From the NCBI RefSeq assembly GCF_000003605.2, contig NW_003114959.1:10593-63483 (forward strand): DNA of 52,891 bases, given 5' to 3'. A program made the position numbers and the translations under genes. Below, one piece after another: positions 22,794 to 33,345 of this stretch. The DNA is from Saccoglossus kowalevskii. Its lineage: Eukaryota; Hemichordata; Enteropneusta; Harrimaniidae. Numbering within the stretch: the stretch's first letter is position 1; the number at the start of each line of letters is the position of its first letter. The notes under the pieces are model-generated. The model did no database searches. It was not told the origin of the DNA and saw only the letters and a program-made list of their open reading frames with translations.

Positions 22794-25700
22794 ATGGCAG
22801 CTTCTTCGTTCGAGCGGTCTGTGTTTTATCGTGGTGTAGAAAGTGTGCTAAAGGGATGGCCAGTGTTACAGGTAATTATATGCAGGTAATATCTTATAGA
22901 GAGATAAAACAATTGGAGTTCACAGTGGCTGTGTTTGCAATGTAAATTTATATTCACACATACGAACCGGTGATCACACGTGTGGCTTTAACTTCGAATG
23001 GAGTGTAAACCTTTATTCGTGTACTAATAATACATGTACTGTGTAGATGTATTTGTGGTATGATCAATATCACCTACAAGTGAGATCATCGTTGGTGATA
23101 AAACTTACTCACATTTCTTGGGTCTTTCGCTTACGTAACACGTTCGACTACAATCTGGCGCCCTCATTGTCATGATACCATATTACAACGTAGACACACT
23201 TATAAACACACACGGTAAATCACTATTGGAAGTATGTAAGAGCACTTGCATTAGAATCCTAAATGGTAGAATTTCTGGTGACTTGTGTGGTAACTTCACA
23301 TGTTATCACTATAACGGCAATAGCACAGTAGATTATGCCTTAGCTTGAGCTTTTGAAATGCAGCTCAGATTCCTTGATAAAATCATTAAAAAAACTTTTT
23401 AACTTAATTTTAGAGTCTGGAATTTATCCAAAGTCTTGGAATATTAGTATTATTTCACACATCTATAAAAAGGGTGATTCGCACTATATATTTTCCACTA
23501 TATATTTTTTATTAGATGCATAAAATCCTTAGGAAAGGATAAAAAGGGTCTTACAGAAAGAAATTAAAAAAAAAACTACAATCTAAAAAAGAAAACAAAA
23601 AATAAAAAAAATTCTAAAAAAAAATAAAACAAGTCAAAAACAATAAAGACAATTTGCAGCCAATGGTGAATACAGAATATGGAATGAACACAAAATGTGG
23701 CCTAATACACTGATAGTTGTTGCTGTTTTGTTCCATAGCTGTTTTTTAAGAAGACAGCTAAGGCTGGTGCTAGAGTATGGTTTGCCATAATCAAAATGAA
23801 TTTATTCTGACTATTTTCTTTATCACAATTTGGACCCAGGAAACTACCGGGGAATAGCTGTATCAAGTTGAGTGGGGAAAACATTCTGTACTATATTAAA
23901 TAAACAAATAACATAATTAACAATAATCAAGCAGGGTTTCGTAAAGGCCACCGCACAACAGACCACATTTTTTGTACTGAAAACAATTGTTAAAAAATAT
24001 CTCCAGCTAAATGGAAAATTATATGCATGCTTTATAGACTTTCAAAAAGCCTTCGATAGTGTCTGGTGTAATGGGTTGTTTTATAAATTACTCAAAAATG
24101 AAATAAATAACAAAATCTATAATATTATTAAAAATATGTATTGAAATATGAAAGCATGCATTCGTTTGGAAAACACAATCACAAATATATTTGAGACAAC
24201 AAAAGGTGTGAGACAAGGCTGTGTTATAAGCCCCACACTATTTAATTTATATGTGAATGATATGAGTGAATACTTGGAAGACAAATCCCTTGATCAGGTC
24301 ACACTACATAACATTAACCCGCTACTTTACGCCGATGATCTGGGGCTAATTTCAATAACAGAAAAAGGCCTACAAAATGCATTAAATAAACTGCCAGATT
24401 ATTCCCAAAAATGGAAAAACAAAGTAAATCTTGCGAAAACTAAAATTCTTATATTCAGAATGGCGAACACTACAAAGAAATGAAAAATTCTATTATCAAA
24501 ATGAGAAACTTTGCTGTGTCAACTCATATAATTACATTTGTATCTTGAGATAATCTTTCAGTCAAATGGTAAATTTACAGAAGCTAGAGACAACCTAGCA
24601 GATAAAGCAATCAAAGCAATGTATGCACTAAAGCAGTCTTTACCAAAAGAAACAAACTGTAAAACGTACATCCATCTGTTTAATATATGTATCAAACCAA
24701 TTTTACTATATGGATCTGAAATTTTGGGAATGGAAAATATGAGTAACAATAACTGGGACAAAATGCGATGTAGTACTAGCCAATGTGACTTAATTGAACT
24801 ATTTTGTTCCAAGCAGAAGCCCATTTACTGTTAACAAGCATTAAAATTACAGTACCAGTTAAAATTATGAATTTTTGTATATTAAAAAAATTTTGATTTG
24901 CCATCTCATTTGACAATAATACTCATTTTACTTACATAATCTGAATGATCAGAGTTCAATTTCTAGCAGTAAGGGTCGTTGGATTCCCACAATCACACAT
25001 AATAATTTAGTTATGCAAAAATTGACTTTTACTGCATACACACATGTACCTGGATTTTCCTCCAAAAAGGCATCTATTTAAATTTGTATTTCATAAAAAC
25101 TTACTTGCTTTAAAAATCAATTTCCCAGGGATATTTGCATATCACACTCGTTGCAGACTCTGCAATGGGATCTTTGCATATCACACAAGTTGCAAACTCT
25201 GCAATGGGATCTTTGCATATCACACTCGTTGCAGACTCTGCAATGGGATCTTTGCATATCACACTAGTTGCAGACTTTGCAATGTGATCTTTGCATATCA
25301 CACTAGTTGCAGACTCTGCAATGGGATCTTTGCATATCACACTAGTTGCAGACTCTGCAATGGGATCTTTGCATATCACACTCGTTGCAGACTCTGCAAT
25401 GGGATCTTTGCATATCACACTAGTTGCAGACTTTGCAATGGGATCTTTGCATATCACACTAGTTGCAGACTTTGCAATGGGATCTTTGCATATCACACTA
25501 GTTGCAGACTCTGCAATGGGATCTTTGCATATCACACTAGTTGCAAACTCTGCAATGGGATCTTTGCATATCACACTAGTTGCAGACTCTGCAATGGGAT
25601 CTTTGCATATCACACTAGTTGCAGACTCTGCAATGGGATCTTTGCATATCACACTAGTTGCAGACTCTGCAATGGGATCTTTGCATATCACACTAGTTGC

Positions 25701-28700
25701 AGACTCTGCAATGGGATCTTTGCATATCACACTAGTTGCAGACTCTGCAATGGGATCTTTGCATATCACACTAGTTATAAACTGTAAATATACACATACA
25801 GTTCTGTGTGAGGAATGATTTTTTTTATTATATAAGGACTGTGCCATGTCTTTGTTTTATTGATAATAATTATTATCTATCTTTATATAGTTAGCAGTAC
25901 AACATGGTTGTGGTGGTCCTCACTCCATGGAAAAGGCAGTATGGTTTGTTACTGCAGTTGAACAGTGGTTCCAAGAAAATAGTAGGTATCAGTTAGACAT
26001 TTTCAGAAATAACCTTGTGTCAATATTGAATTATTATGAAAGGAAAAATTATTATTTAATATTTCAAGCTCTGAATCTAAAAAATGTTGTGTGAAATGTT
26101 ACTTATCATTAAACAAATAATGAATTATCATACTTGTCTGAATAAATGCCCAGGGTACTCAGCCAAGCACCCTACTCGAAAATTGGCAAAATTCCAATTT
26201 TTTGACATGTTTTTATTAAACTTCTTATTTAGGAGGTTGATAACAGCATAGTTTTGTGCACTAATATGTTCACAAACCCTGCACACACAAAACATGGATT
26301 AGCAAAATAATACATACATTTTCTTTCCAACTGACGTAATAACAGAAAAAAAATACATATTTCACATGGAAATAAAACGTACAAAGTTCTTGATGAAGTG
26401 TGATCAACTCCCATGATTGGCTGACCCATTTTATAACGTGTTGTCTTGTTTCACTGTGTGGTGCGCTGATATTCAGTCATATATCTAATCCACTCCTCCT
26501 TAATCTTCTCTTTAAATGGATTATTGGTTAGACAATCAGTGTACACCCTGTTGCAATGAAGACTGTGTTATTGTGATAGAGGGACTGTGGTTATTGTCAA
26601 TGCTGTCTGCTGTGTCACCAGCTGCTTTCATCATACACGTATGCTGTTGAGCTCTATCTAAAACCAGTAGTCTTCATACATTGTCTGTGTTTACCACTAT
26701 ACAATTTTATTGACTGTCATTCATCCGTTTCTTGTCACCACAATATCTGACATTACCTTTTGTCCAAATCTCCCATTGCATTCTCAGTATGAAAAAAATA
26801 ATATAAGCTGACAGCATTATGTGAACATAGCAGAATAAGCGTGGAAAAGCCATGCATATACTATACTTGAACTTATAGCGAATTCTTGGTTACAGCAAAT
26901 ATACAAAAAGAATGAAAACTTACCTGAAAATTATGTATTCTGGATCATCTTTGTGTCTACTAGCCCTGACTGACAATACTAGGTGTAACCATGTTTTCTC
27001 CCTCCTGTTGTAAACGTTTTTTGTCGTTGATGGGGCATTATCAAATCGAACCATAGTTTTGTTCATATTTCAAATATTTAATAACATATATTCATGTTTC
27101 TCTTGTAAATGTTTAATGTTGTTGCGAAATCCCAATCTGTTCTTGGTAATCCTCTGGTAGTTTTTGTAAATCATTTGTAACTGAACAAAAAGAAAAAAAT
27201 ATATACCAGTAATGCATTGTAATATTTTATTCAAATATATTGTAGAAAGTAATACGTATGATATTGTAGTATTTTAAAATATTTATACACGTACATTTAC
27301 GAAAACGCCAACATAATATCGATTTTTCCTGCTCCAGAATCAGTCGTTAATAGCCTTGAAATCATAGATATTATCTGTGCAGCCTGCTGTTTGTAACATG
27401 GCATTTCACACCACACTTTATTTTGCATGCTCTTTTGATGAATATTCAAAGATACTGCTGTCCAGTTCATCTGATAGCGGACATTTCCTCTGGTGCAATT
27501 TACGCTGTTACTTGTCTCTCTGTTCACTTCCCGATTGCTATAAATGTTGAAAATTGACAATCTGTCATTCATGTTCAACTGGAATGCACAAATAACCCAA
27601 TGAGAAAATCTATTTGAACAATGATTGCGGCATGGTGAATGATGTCTGAATAATCATGTGAATCACTCATTCTGATGAATTGTATAGTATATAAATACCA
27701 AGAGTTTGCCAAATAATTATTATTTCACTGATCAAACATGGTACAAGTCATTATCAAGCTCGTTCCTATTGCCCATGTGCCTCATCATGGCAAGGGTGAT
27801 GAACTTTGTATCGGTAAAGAATACAAGTTACATCGTCACCATCTATATGATGTAAATGCAGTTGCCGTAATTGAGGATGGAAAGAAAATCGCAAGTCTTT
27901 GAAGAGATGCTGCAAGACAGATGTCCACCCACGTTGATGCTCGGATTGCTACGAACATCATTATTTGAAACCAAAAGGACCAGCTTCGTTTTACTCTTCA
28001 AGATTTGGAATGCTGTGATATTGTAACATTGTAAACACAAAGTGGAAAGGAAAAGCAGATTATTCACAGCCGTGGTAAATCATTTATTGCCACATACACA
28101 TATTAAAAACTTATACCGGTACATGTAAGCACAAAGCAATCTGTCATTTTCAAAGCCAACACAACCTTCCAAAAAAGAACTACCATCAGCCTAGGAAGTT
28201 GCGACTTCTACTCGCATTTGCGACTAAAAAATCATAAATCATAAATACTCGCATTTAGCCTTACAAATTGATACATCACTCGCATTTAGTTACTAAATAT
28301 CAAGTGCAGACACGCATTTAGCGAGTAAAAAGGAAGCTTTAGTCGTACTAAAAATACACTGTCTTAGAAAATCACGCAACAGAAAGTAGGTCATCACAAC
28401 AGTGCGTAGTTTATTTAAAAAACATCGCACGATTCAAGTCACATGTGAAATTTACTTCTTGGAGACAAGTAGTTTTCTACATGTAATGTTTCTTTCAATT
28501 GGCTGCTGGAATCCAAAGAGTCGATTTGTAACCAATGAATCATTTTGTTACACTTTCATTTTCTTTGAGAGAAAAAACACTCCCTTGCGTCTGGTCATCT
28601 TACAGCAATTGCAATTGGCTCTTTCAATAGCAGTGTTTAACTCTTAGCCAATAATGACATTCGTACTTTATTAATTCACAGTGGGGAATAACCTGTTTCC

Positions 28701-31700
28701 ATATCAGCAAATACTGCATTTCTTCTAGTTTCAATGTCGGTGCTAGTCGACTGTAAACAAGGTTTATTTATTTAGTTTTATTTTAGTGGACGTGATATTT
28801 CCGATACCGTAATGAGTCGGCAGATTACAAGCTTTTTCCATGTCAGTGCAAGTGAGCACTTATAGATACTACAGAAACAGGTGGAAGAAAGATTGTTCGA
28901 TGGACGGATCTATTTGAATGGATTGATTTGGAAACTGAAAGTGCCGAACGAAAACTCCCTGATAACATTTACCGTGTGTTGTATGCGGCTGAATGTAAAC
29001 TTGTTAAAAAAAGGAAAGCTTATTGTTACACACCATGTCCATGCACCACATCGCCGCAAGAGTAAAAGACAGTTCTCTTTCCATTGCATTCCAAAAATCA
29101 GATAAGTGTGATAAAACAGAAACGGACATGAAAGTAAAAATGAACATTGCCTACTTCATTGCCAAGCGAGAGATGCCATTTTCCAATTTCCCAGAATTGC
29201 TCCTTCTACATAGGAAAAATACACCAAAACACCAAACATGTTTGGCCTGTCTATGCTCAAGTTTCTGCCCCTAATGCTGAGTCAATGTAGCGATAACTGC
29301 TTAGATGACTTTGTGTAATTAACACATGGGACAATTCAAGTTGTGATATGACCGTCAAGATGGCGTTGACTTGTTTGTGGCATATAATTCCATGTATACA
29401 GTGTCCAAACTCATATGTATTACCGGTATGAATAAAACAGACTTGTACACTCCAATAAACGTTTTGTATTTTGCTTTATTTACATATAAAATATTTGCTG
29501 GTAAATTTCAAAATTAGCATCACCTTGCTGGTAAATATTTTGTCTTACCCGCATTTTGCTGATAATTTTTTTTACTGTTGCCAGCATTTGGCTTCTGGAT
29601 TACTGGGACAAAAAAGTTAACTTCTTAGGCTGACCATACATTGATGTCAGGAGTTTTCCTAGAAAGGGAGGGAGCACTACAATCAGACAGATCACAGTTG
29701 AAGACTGTGGCCACATGTGATCCCTGGTCATTCAGAATTTTATGGTTGCCAGAGGATCTGCTTCCCAGGGTAAAGGGGCGCTATGCCCCTGGCTTGAGGG
29801 CGCTATGCCCCTGTTCCCTTGTTTAAAAAAATCCCTGGATGTTATTGACAGGACCAAGCTCTGTAAACTTGGAACGTGCATTTATTTTCACAATTTGGAA
29901 AACAGAAACGGTAAATAAAATAATGTCCATCAGTTTTATCAAAAACTTTTTTGATTTGGCTCTTAGTCAAACTTGAACCAGAAACTAAAGATTCCCCAAA
30001 GTAGCGGGTGGGCACTTAGGCGTATGAGTATGGTACAAGATTATAAATATTGAATGCATAATTTATCTGTTAACAGGTGATATTGAACAGTATGAAGTAG
30101 AAGATTTTCTTGCTGAGGTTCTCAATAATGAATTTGATACAATAGCAGATGATGGCAGTTTGCCTCATGTGAGTATGTGTTTGATACAATAGCAGATGAT
30201 GGCAGTTTGCCTCATGTGAGCATGCATATCATAATATGCCTAATTTATCTATTTTCCAGGTTTCCAGGTTAATCTGCAAATACTTCCATCTCTGCAAACA
30301 AGGAAAGGATGTTGAAGTGATATCAAGTTTACAAGAAGCTCCAAACTCCCAGTTACCAGTTTGTGTACAAATGAATGGCCAAGATGAAGTATGTTTAAAT
30401 GTTTGTTTTATCATTAATATTGTTAAATAATTGAAACAAGGATTATAACAAAACTATGTCAACTCATCGTTGACACTGACCATCAATGATGTCATACTAC
30501 AATTTCTGAGGTATATGTTTATACTAAGATGTCATGTATTATTACTTGCTGGAACATTTTTAGTGACAGGATAACTTTTAGCATTAGTAGTGTTCAAGTT
30601 AGAGAGAGATCTTGGCACATGCTGACATGTGCTAATATGCGCGTGTGTGAATTGTTCCAATCGTGAGCTTGTCTGAACACTCTACATCACACACTAACAT
30701 ATATAGAACATATTGTTATTATATAATGCTACAGTCTTCCATTGTTGTCTGATCTTCATTGGATTTTCATCATCTGGTTATTTTTTTTTAAAACAGGAAA
30801 TGGATGAAGATTCTAGAGGTACATGTCTAAATGAACATAATACATTAGCCAGACTAGGGGGTATGGATCTATGTTCAGAGGAGAGTAAGGATGATAAACC
30901 ATCTACAAGTACAGATGATAATAGTATAAGGAATGATGACACAGGTGTGTTTACTGAATATTGGTCTATGTGTTCACTGTTAATGAAATATAAGGCATCA
31001 GTTGGAGCCAATAGATGCAACCTCTGTATATCGTGTTAGCAATGCACATTTCAATTAAAGAACAGAAGATATCATTAGAAAATGAACAATATGTATAGTA
31101 TCAAAGCAATGGGACTTGCTGTTTTCAACAAGGAGTCAAAAATATCACTATTCACCAACAATGACAAAAATAATCATCAAAATTAGATAATTGAAAATAT
31201 CACAACGAAATTAACAAATCTGAAAGAGGTCCACATGTAGTACCTACCCGGTATATATGTAATATCAAAGCAATTGGACTAGCGGTTTTTAACAAAAAGT
31301 CAAAAATATCACTTTTTACCAAAAATGACAAAAATATTCACCAAATTTAGAGAATTAAAGATATCATTACAAAATGAACAAATCTGAGAGAGGTTCACAT
31401 GTAGTACTTATATATGTAATATCAAAGCAATTGGACTTGCGGTTTTTAACAAGAAGTCGAAAATATCACTTTTTACCAAAAATGACAAAAATATTCACCA
31501 ATATTAGAGAATTGAAGATATCAACATGAAATGAACAAACCTAAGAGAGGTCTACCCAAGGTACATATACACCAAGTATCAAAGCATTCAGGCTAGTAGT
31601 TTTCAAGAAGAAGTCGAAAAAGTAAAACATTGACACGGATGACGACGACAGACAATCACTCATATGATAAGCTCCGCTCGACAAAGTCGACAGCGGATCT

Positions 31701-32104
31701 AAAAAACTCTTATGAAATAGGTTTTATTTAAATGTTTTTTTATCGGAAAAGTATCTATTTATTAATGCTTTCATGGTTTAAATTTTTCGTTTGAATTTGT
31801 GAAATGCAATGCACCATGTGAGTGCCATCGCATTGTAGGATTTCATTAATAAAACAGTGATATCTTGAGATGCATATTGTTAGGACTTTTTGTGACGATT
31901 TGTTAGCAAGTAACTATGCATGGCTTAGTGTTTACAACTTGCACATACTTTCTGTGTCAATTTGTTATGGACAATGAATGACATTCAACCAATAACATTC
32001 ATAAATCATTGTTCTCTTTATCAACAGAAAATTCAATTACCGGAGAAACAGTGGCACAAGACGATGGATGGACAGTAGTTAAACATTCAAAAAAGAAAAA
32101 ATGA
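22794..32104 (+). CDS. TSR2: TSR2, pre-rRNA processing / eS26 escort protein
   Basis: Exons 22794-22871, 25891-25981, 30077-30168, 30260-30388, 30797-30944 and 32028-32104 (stop TGA); 615 bases, 204 residues. TSR2 carries newly made ribosomal protein eS26 (RPS26) to the 40S pre-ribosome and is needed for 20S pre-rRNA processing. Exons 1-2 encode the WGG-family start, [15 protein letters not shown], next to human AWPALQIAVENGFGG, then [17 protein letters not shown]. Exon 3 gives [20 protein letters not shown] (human EDFLGELLTNEFDTVVEDG). Exon 5 is acidic and poorly conserved; exon 6 restores the signature DDGWTVV and a lysine-rich end. Human length is 191. Exon 3 and its donor are partly duplicated just downstream (30180-30220). 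A second in-frame AG at 30266-30267 could also serve as acceptor of exon 4. Introns carry a LINE relic, a minisatellite and transposase relics. Confidence 0.95.
23380..24836 (+). pseudogene. Decayed non-LTR retrotransposon (reverse transcriptase end)
   Basis: In TSR2 intron 1. Pieces of one RT domain can be read through stops and frameshifts: IYKKGDS near 23466, [11 protein letters not shown] near 23837, [14 protein letters not shown] near 23931, [15 protein letters not shown] near 24022, [20 protein letters not shown] near 24204, the catalytic [11 protein letters not shown] near 24318, and the C-terminal [14 protein letters not shown] near 24692. Order and motifs are those of a LINE reverse transcriptase. 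Stops interrupt the frame at several points, so it is dead. The stretch 23481-23828 between GDS and PGNY does not belong and looks like a later insertion. Clade not decided. Confidence 0.9.
25128..25783. repeat. 39-base minisatellite, about 16.8 copies
   Basis: Sixteen full copies and one partial copy of a 39-base unit (GGGATCTTTGCATATCACAC, then TAGTTGCAGACTCTGCAAT) in TSR2 intron 1. As 39 is a multiple of three and the unit lacks stops in several frames, it creates open frames of 175-247 codons on both strands (reading [13 protein letters not shown] on plus). These are artefacts of the period. Copies differ at a few recurrent positions (C/A in CTCGTT vs CTAGTT). Confidence 0.97.
25834..25855 (+). 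repeat. Solo end fragment of AGTCCCCGTT family
   Basis: GGACTGTGCCATGTCTTTG closely resembles the right tip of copies A and D (GGGGACTGTGCCATG...CTTG) just after the 39-base minisatellite. May be the remnant of an element in which the array arose. Confidence 0.4.
27738..28106 (+). pseudogene. HIRAN-domain-like dead ORF
   Basis: From an ATG, one frame runs 123 codons, with internal stops at codons 55 (TGA at 27900-27902), 75 and 97 and no frameshift. The segment [20 protein letters not shown] followed by KKIASL-stop-RDAARQM fits the HIRAN pattern (aromatic/D-x-NAVAV-x-DG, then a short gap and L-x-R-x-A). HIRAN domains bind DNA 3' ends and occur in HLTF and in transposon-linked proteins. The first two stops are TGA, which could each be a C-to-T change of CGA (Arg). 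A decayed transposase lies 0.7 kb downstream, so this may be cargo of the same mobile element. Family call from pattern only. Confidence 0.5.
28812..29280 (+). pseudogene. Decayed hAT-like / ZNF862-type transposase relic
   Basis: Coding-like fragments in changing frames: MSRQITSFF at 28812, a frame reading [20 protein letters not shown] near 28887, and [20 protein letters not shown] with PELLLLHR near 29128-29212. The last resembles the 'F-DIAYFIAKE-LPF-KFP-L--L' segment of domesticated and active hAT-type elements (ZNF862/DUF4371 group). Frameshifts and stops show it is not functional. Assigned by motif memory, so tentative. Confidence 0.4.
30133..30220 (+). repeat. 47-base tandem duplication across TSR2 exon 3 end and donor
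   Basis: TTTGATACAATAGCAGATGA...CTCATGTGAG occurs at 30133-30173 and again at 30180-30220: 41 identical bases at period 47. The first copy is the exon 3 end with its donor (GT at 30169); the second carries an identical donor context at 30216. Splicing at the second site would add 47 bases, shift the frame and hit TAG inside the insert (GTG AGT ATG TGT TTG ATA CAA TAG). Confidence 0.97.
30418..30702 (+). repeat. 285-base segment duplicated at 32708-32991 (copy 1)
   Basis: Lies in TSR2 intron 4. From 'attgttaaataattgaaac' to 'cacactaacata' it is almost identical to 32708-32991, differing by small indels and a few substitutions. Either a segmental duplication or two young copies of one short element. 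Confidence 0.9.
31040..31705 (+). repeat. Tandem AT-rich element in TSR2 intron 5
   Basis: Three to four diverged units of about 170 bases, each with 'atatcaaagcaat-ggact', 'aagtc-aaaatatcact' and 'accaa-aatgacaaaaat'. The array ends with a distinct non-repeated tail GACGACGACAGACAATCACT and CTCCGCTCGACAAAGTC. No open frame. Same design (unit array plus unique tip) as the elements in the UBA3 introns, but not the same sequence. Confidence 0.7.
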
Positions 32105-32145
32105 AAGAGTAAAATATCCTCATTTGTATAGAAATATTTAAACCG

Positions 32146-32151
32146 AATAAA
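32146..32151 (+). promoter_or_regulatory. TSR2 poly(A) signal
   Basis: AATAAA 41 bases after the TSR2 stop codon, giving a short 3' UTR of roughly 55-75 bases. Confidence 0.65.
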
Positions 32152-32707
32152 TTATGTATATACAAGAATTTGTTTATGATGAACATGCTTATTTACATGT
32201 ACACTTTATTTCTGTAAGTTTATTCCTGCACAACATATTCATTGATCTGGTTTGAACTATATGTACAGTGTAATCCCTTATTTTGATTCAATTTTTTGAA
32301 CTAAACTTATCCATTGTACTACACACTATTTATTTTCACTCTGCAAAGAGTGACTTAAAACACATCATATGTGCATGGTGTGTTTGTGTTGTTTGTATTT
32401 CAATATCTGGAATGTTAGAACAGTTGCTTTGAAAATTTGATTTCAAAGATGAAATCGTTTCAATAAAAGGCTGCAAATGAAAGTCTAAAATGTTCCTAAT
32501 CAGACGAGTATTTGCTCAAAATAAAAAGTCAGATACAATTCTGAAAAGTGGTTTGCTATTATTTTTTTAGTTGTAAATTTGATTTGAAAGGTAGGACAGT
32601 TGACAGGAATGCTCAAAAAGTCAGAATAAACAAGTGCACTGAAAATTGCATGCACGACTTCAAGTATCTGGACAAATTCTTTTCGCAAATAACAGATTGT
32701 CAATATT

Positions 32708-32991
32708 ATATTGTTAAATAATTGAAACAAGGATTATAACAAAACTATGTCAACTCATCGTTGACACTGACCATCAATGATGTCATTATGCCACAATTTC
32801 TGAGGTATATGTTTATACTAAGATGTCATGTATTACTTGCTGGAACATTTTTAGTGACAGGATAACTTTTAGCATTAGTAGTGTTCAAGTTAGAGAGATC
32901 TTAGCACATGCTGACATGTGCTAATATGTGTGTGTGTGAATTGTTCCAATCGTGAGCTTGTCTGAACACTATACATCACACACTAGCATAT
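32708..32991 (+). repeat. 285-base duplicated segment (copy 2)
   Basis: Second copy of 30418-30702, same orientation, about 600 bases past the TSR2 stop. Internal short repeats differ in copy number (for example GAGAGAGATC against GAGAGATC). Confidence 0.9.
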
Positions 32992-33019
32992 TATTAAAAG
33001 TATTGAGCATATCATTCCG

Positions 33020-33345
33020 ACGATGGTTACTGTGTTCCCAGTAACAGTGGACAGTAGTTTTCATACGATTCTTTGCTGAATTGCATGGAAACAATGTCTC
33101 CATAGTAACCCCAAACGACATTTGCTGGGTTCTAAAGCCACTGGATTACTTTGCATCATTAGGTTGGTAGGATACCTATCATCACTTATTACTGCTTATT
33201 GGCCAATGGCAAAGGTACATGTTCATTGCCCTCCCTGGCAAAGATACACACCAGTGCCTATCTAGACAATTGGTTGCTTGAGTATGCAGACCTTGCTGCC
33301 TTCAACCAGGGTATCAAAGCTGTATGTAGGTTTTCAAATAATCTT
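33020..33345 (+). pseudogene. Possible YR/DIRS-like retroelement RT relic
   Basis: A frame from 33199 reads ...TSAYLDNWLLEYADLAAFNQ, recalling the YLDDWLL of DIRS-type reverse transcriptases. The catalytic pair would be DN instead of DD and upstream frames contain stops. No other domain found nearby. Weak. Confidence 0.2.

Larger units (their letters stand above)
25982..30076 (+). other. TSR2 intron 2
   Basis: Four-kilobase intron. Holds a fragment near 26145 (GCCCAGGGTACTC) related in inverted form to one near 43590 in a UBA3 intron, a HIRAN-like dead ORF (27738-28106), and a decayed hAT-like transposase with repeated CGCATTTAG motifs before it. A duplicated GGGCGCTATGCCCCTG occurs at about 29776-29815. 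No live gene seen. Confidence 0.7.

Noticed and set aside
25044-25847. Open frames of 247 (+), 245 (-) and 175 (+) codons as Cys-rich repeat proteins
   Set aside because: They are one 39-base minisatellite read in different frames, inside a TSR2 intron, with no start context or domain.
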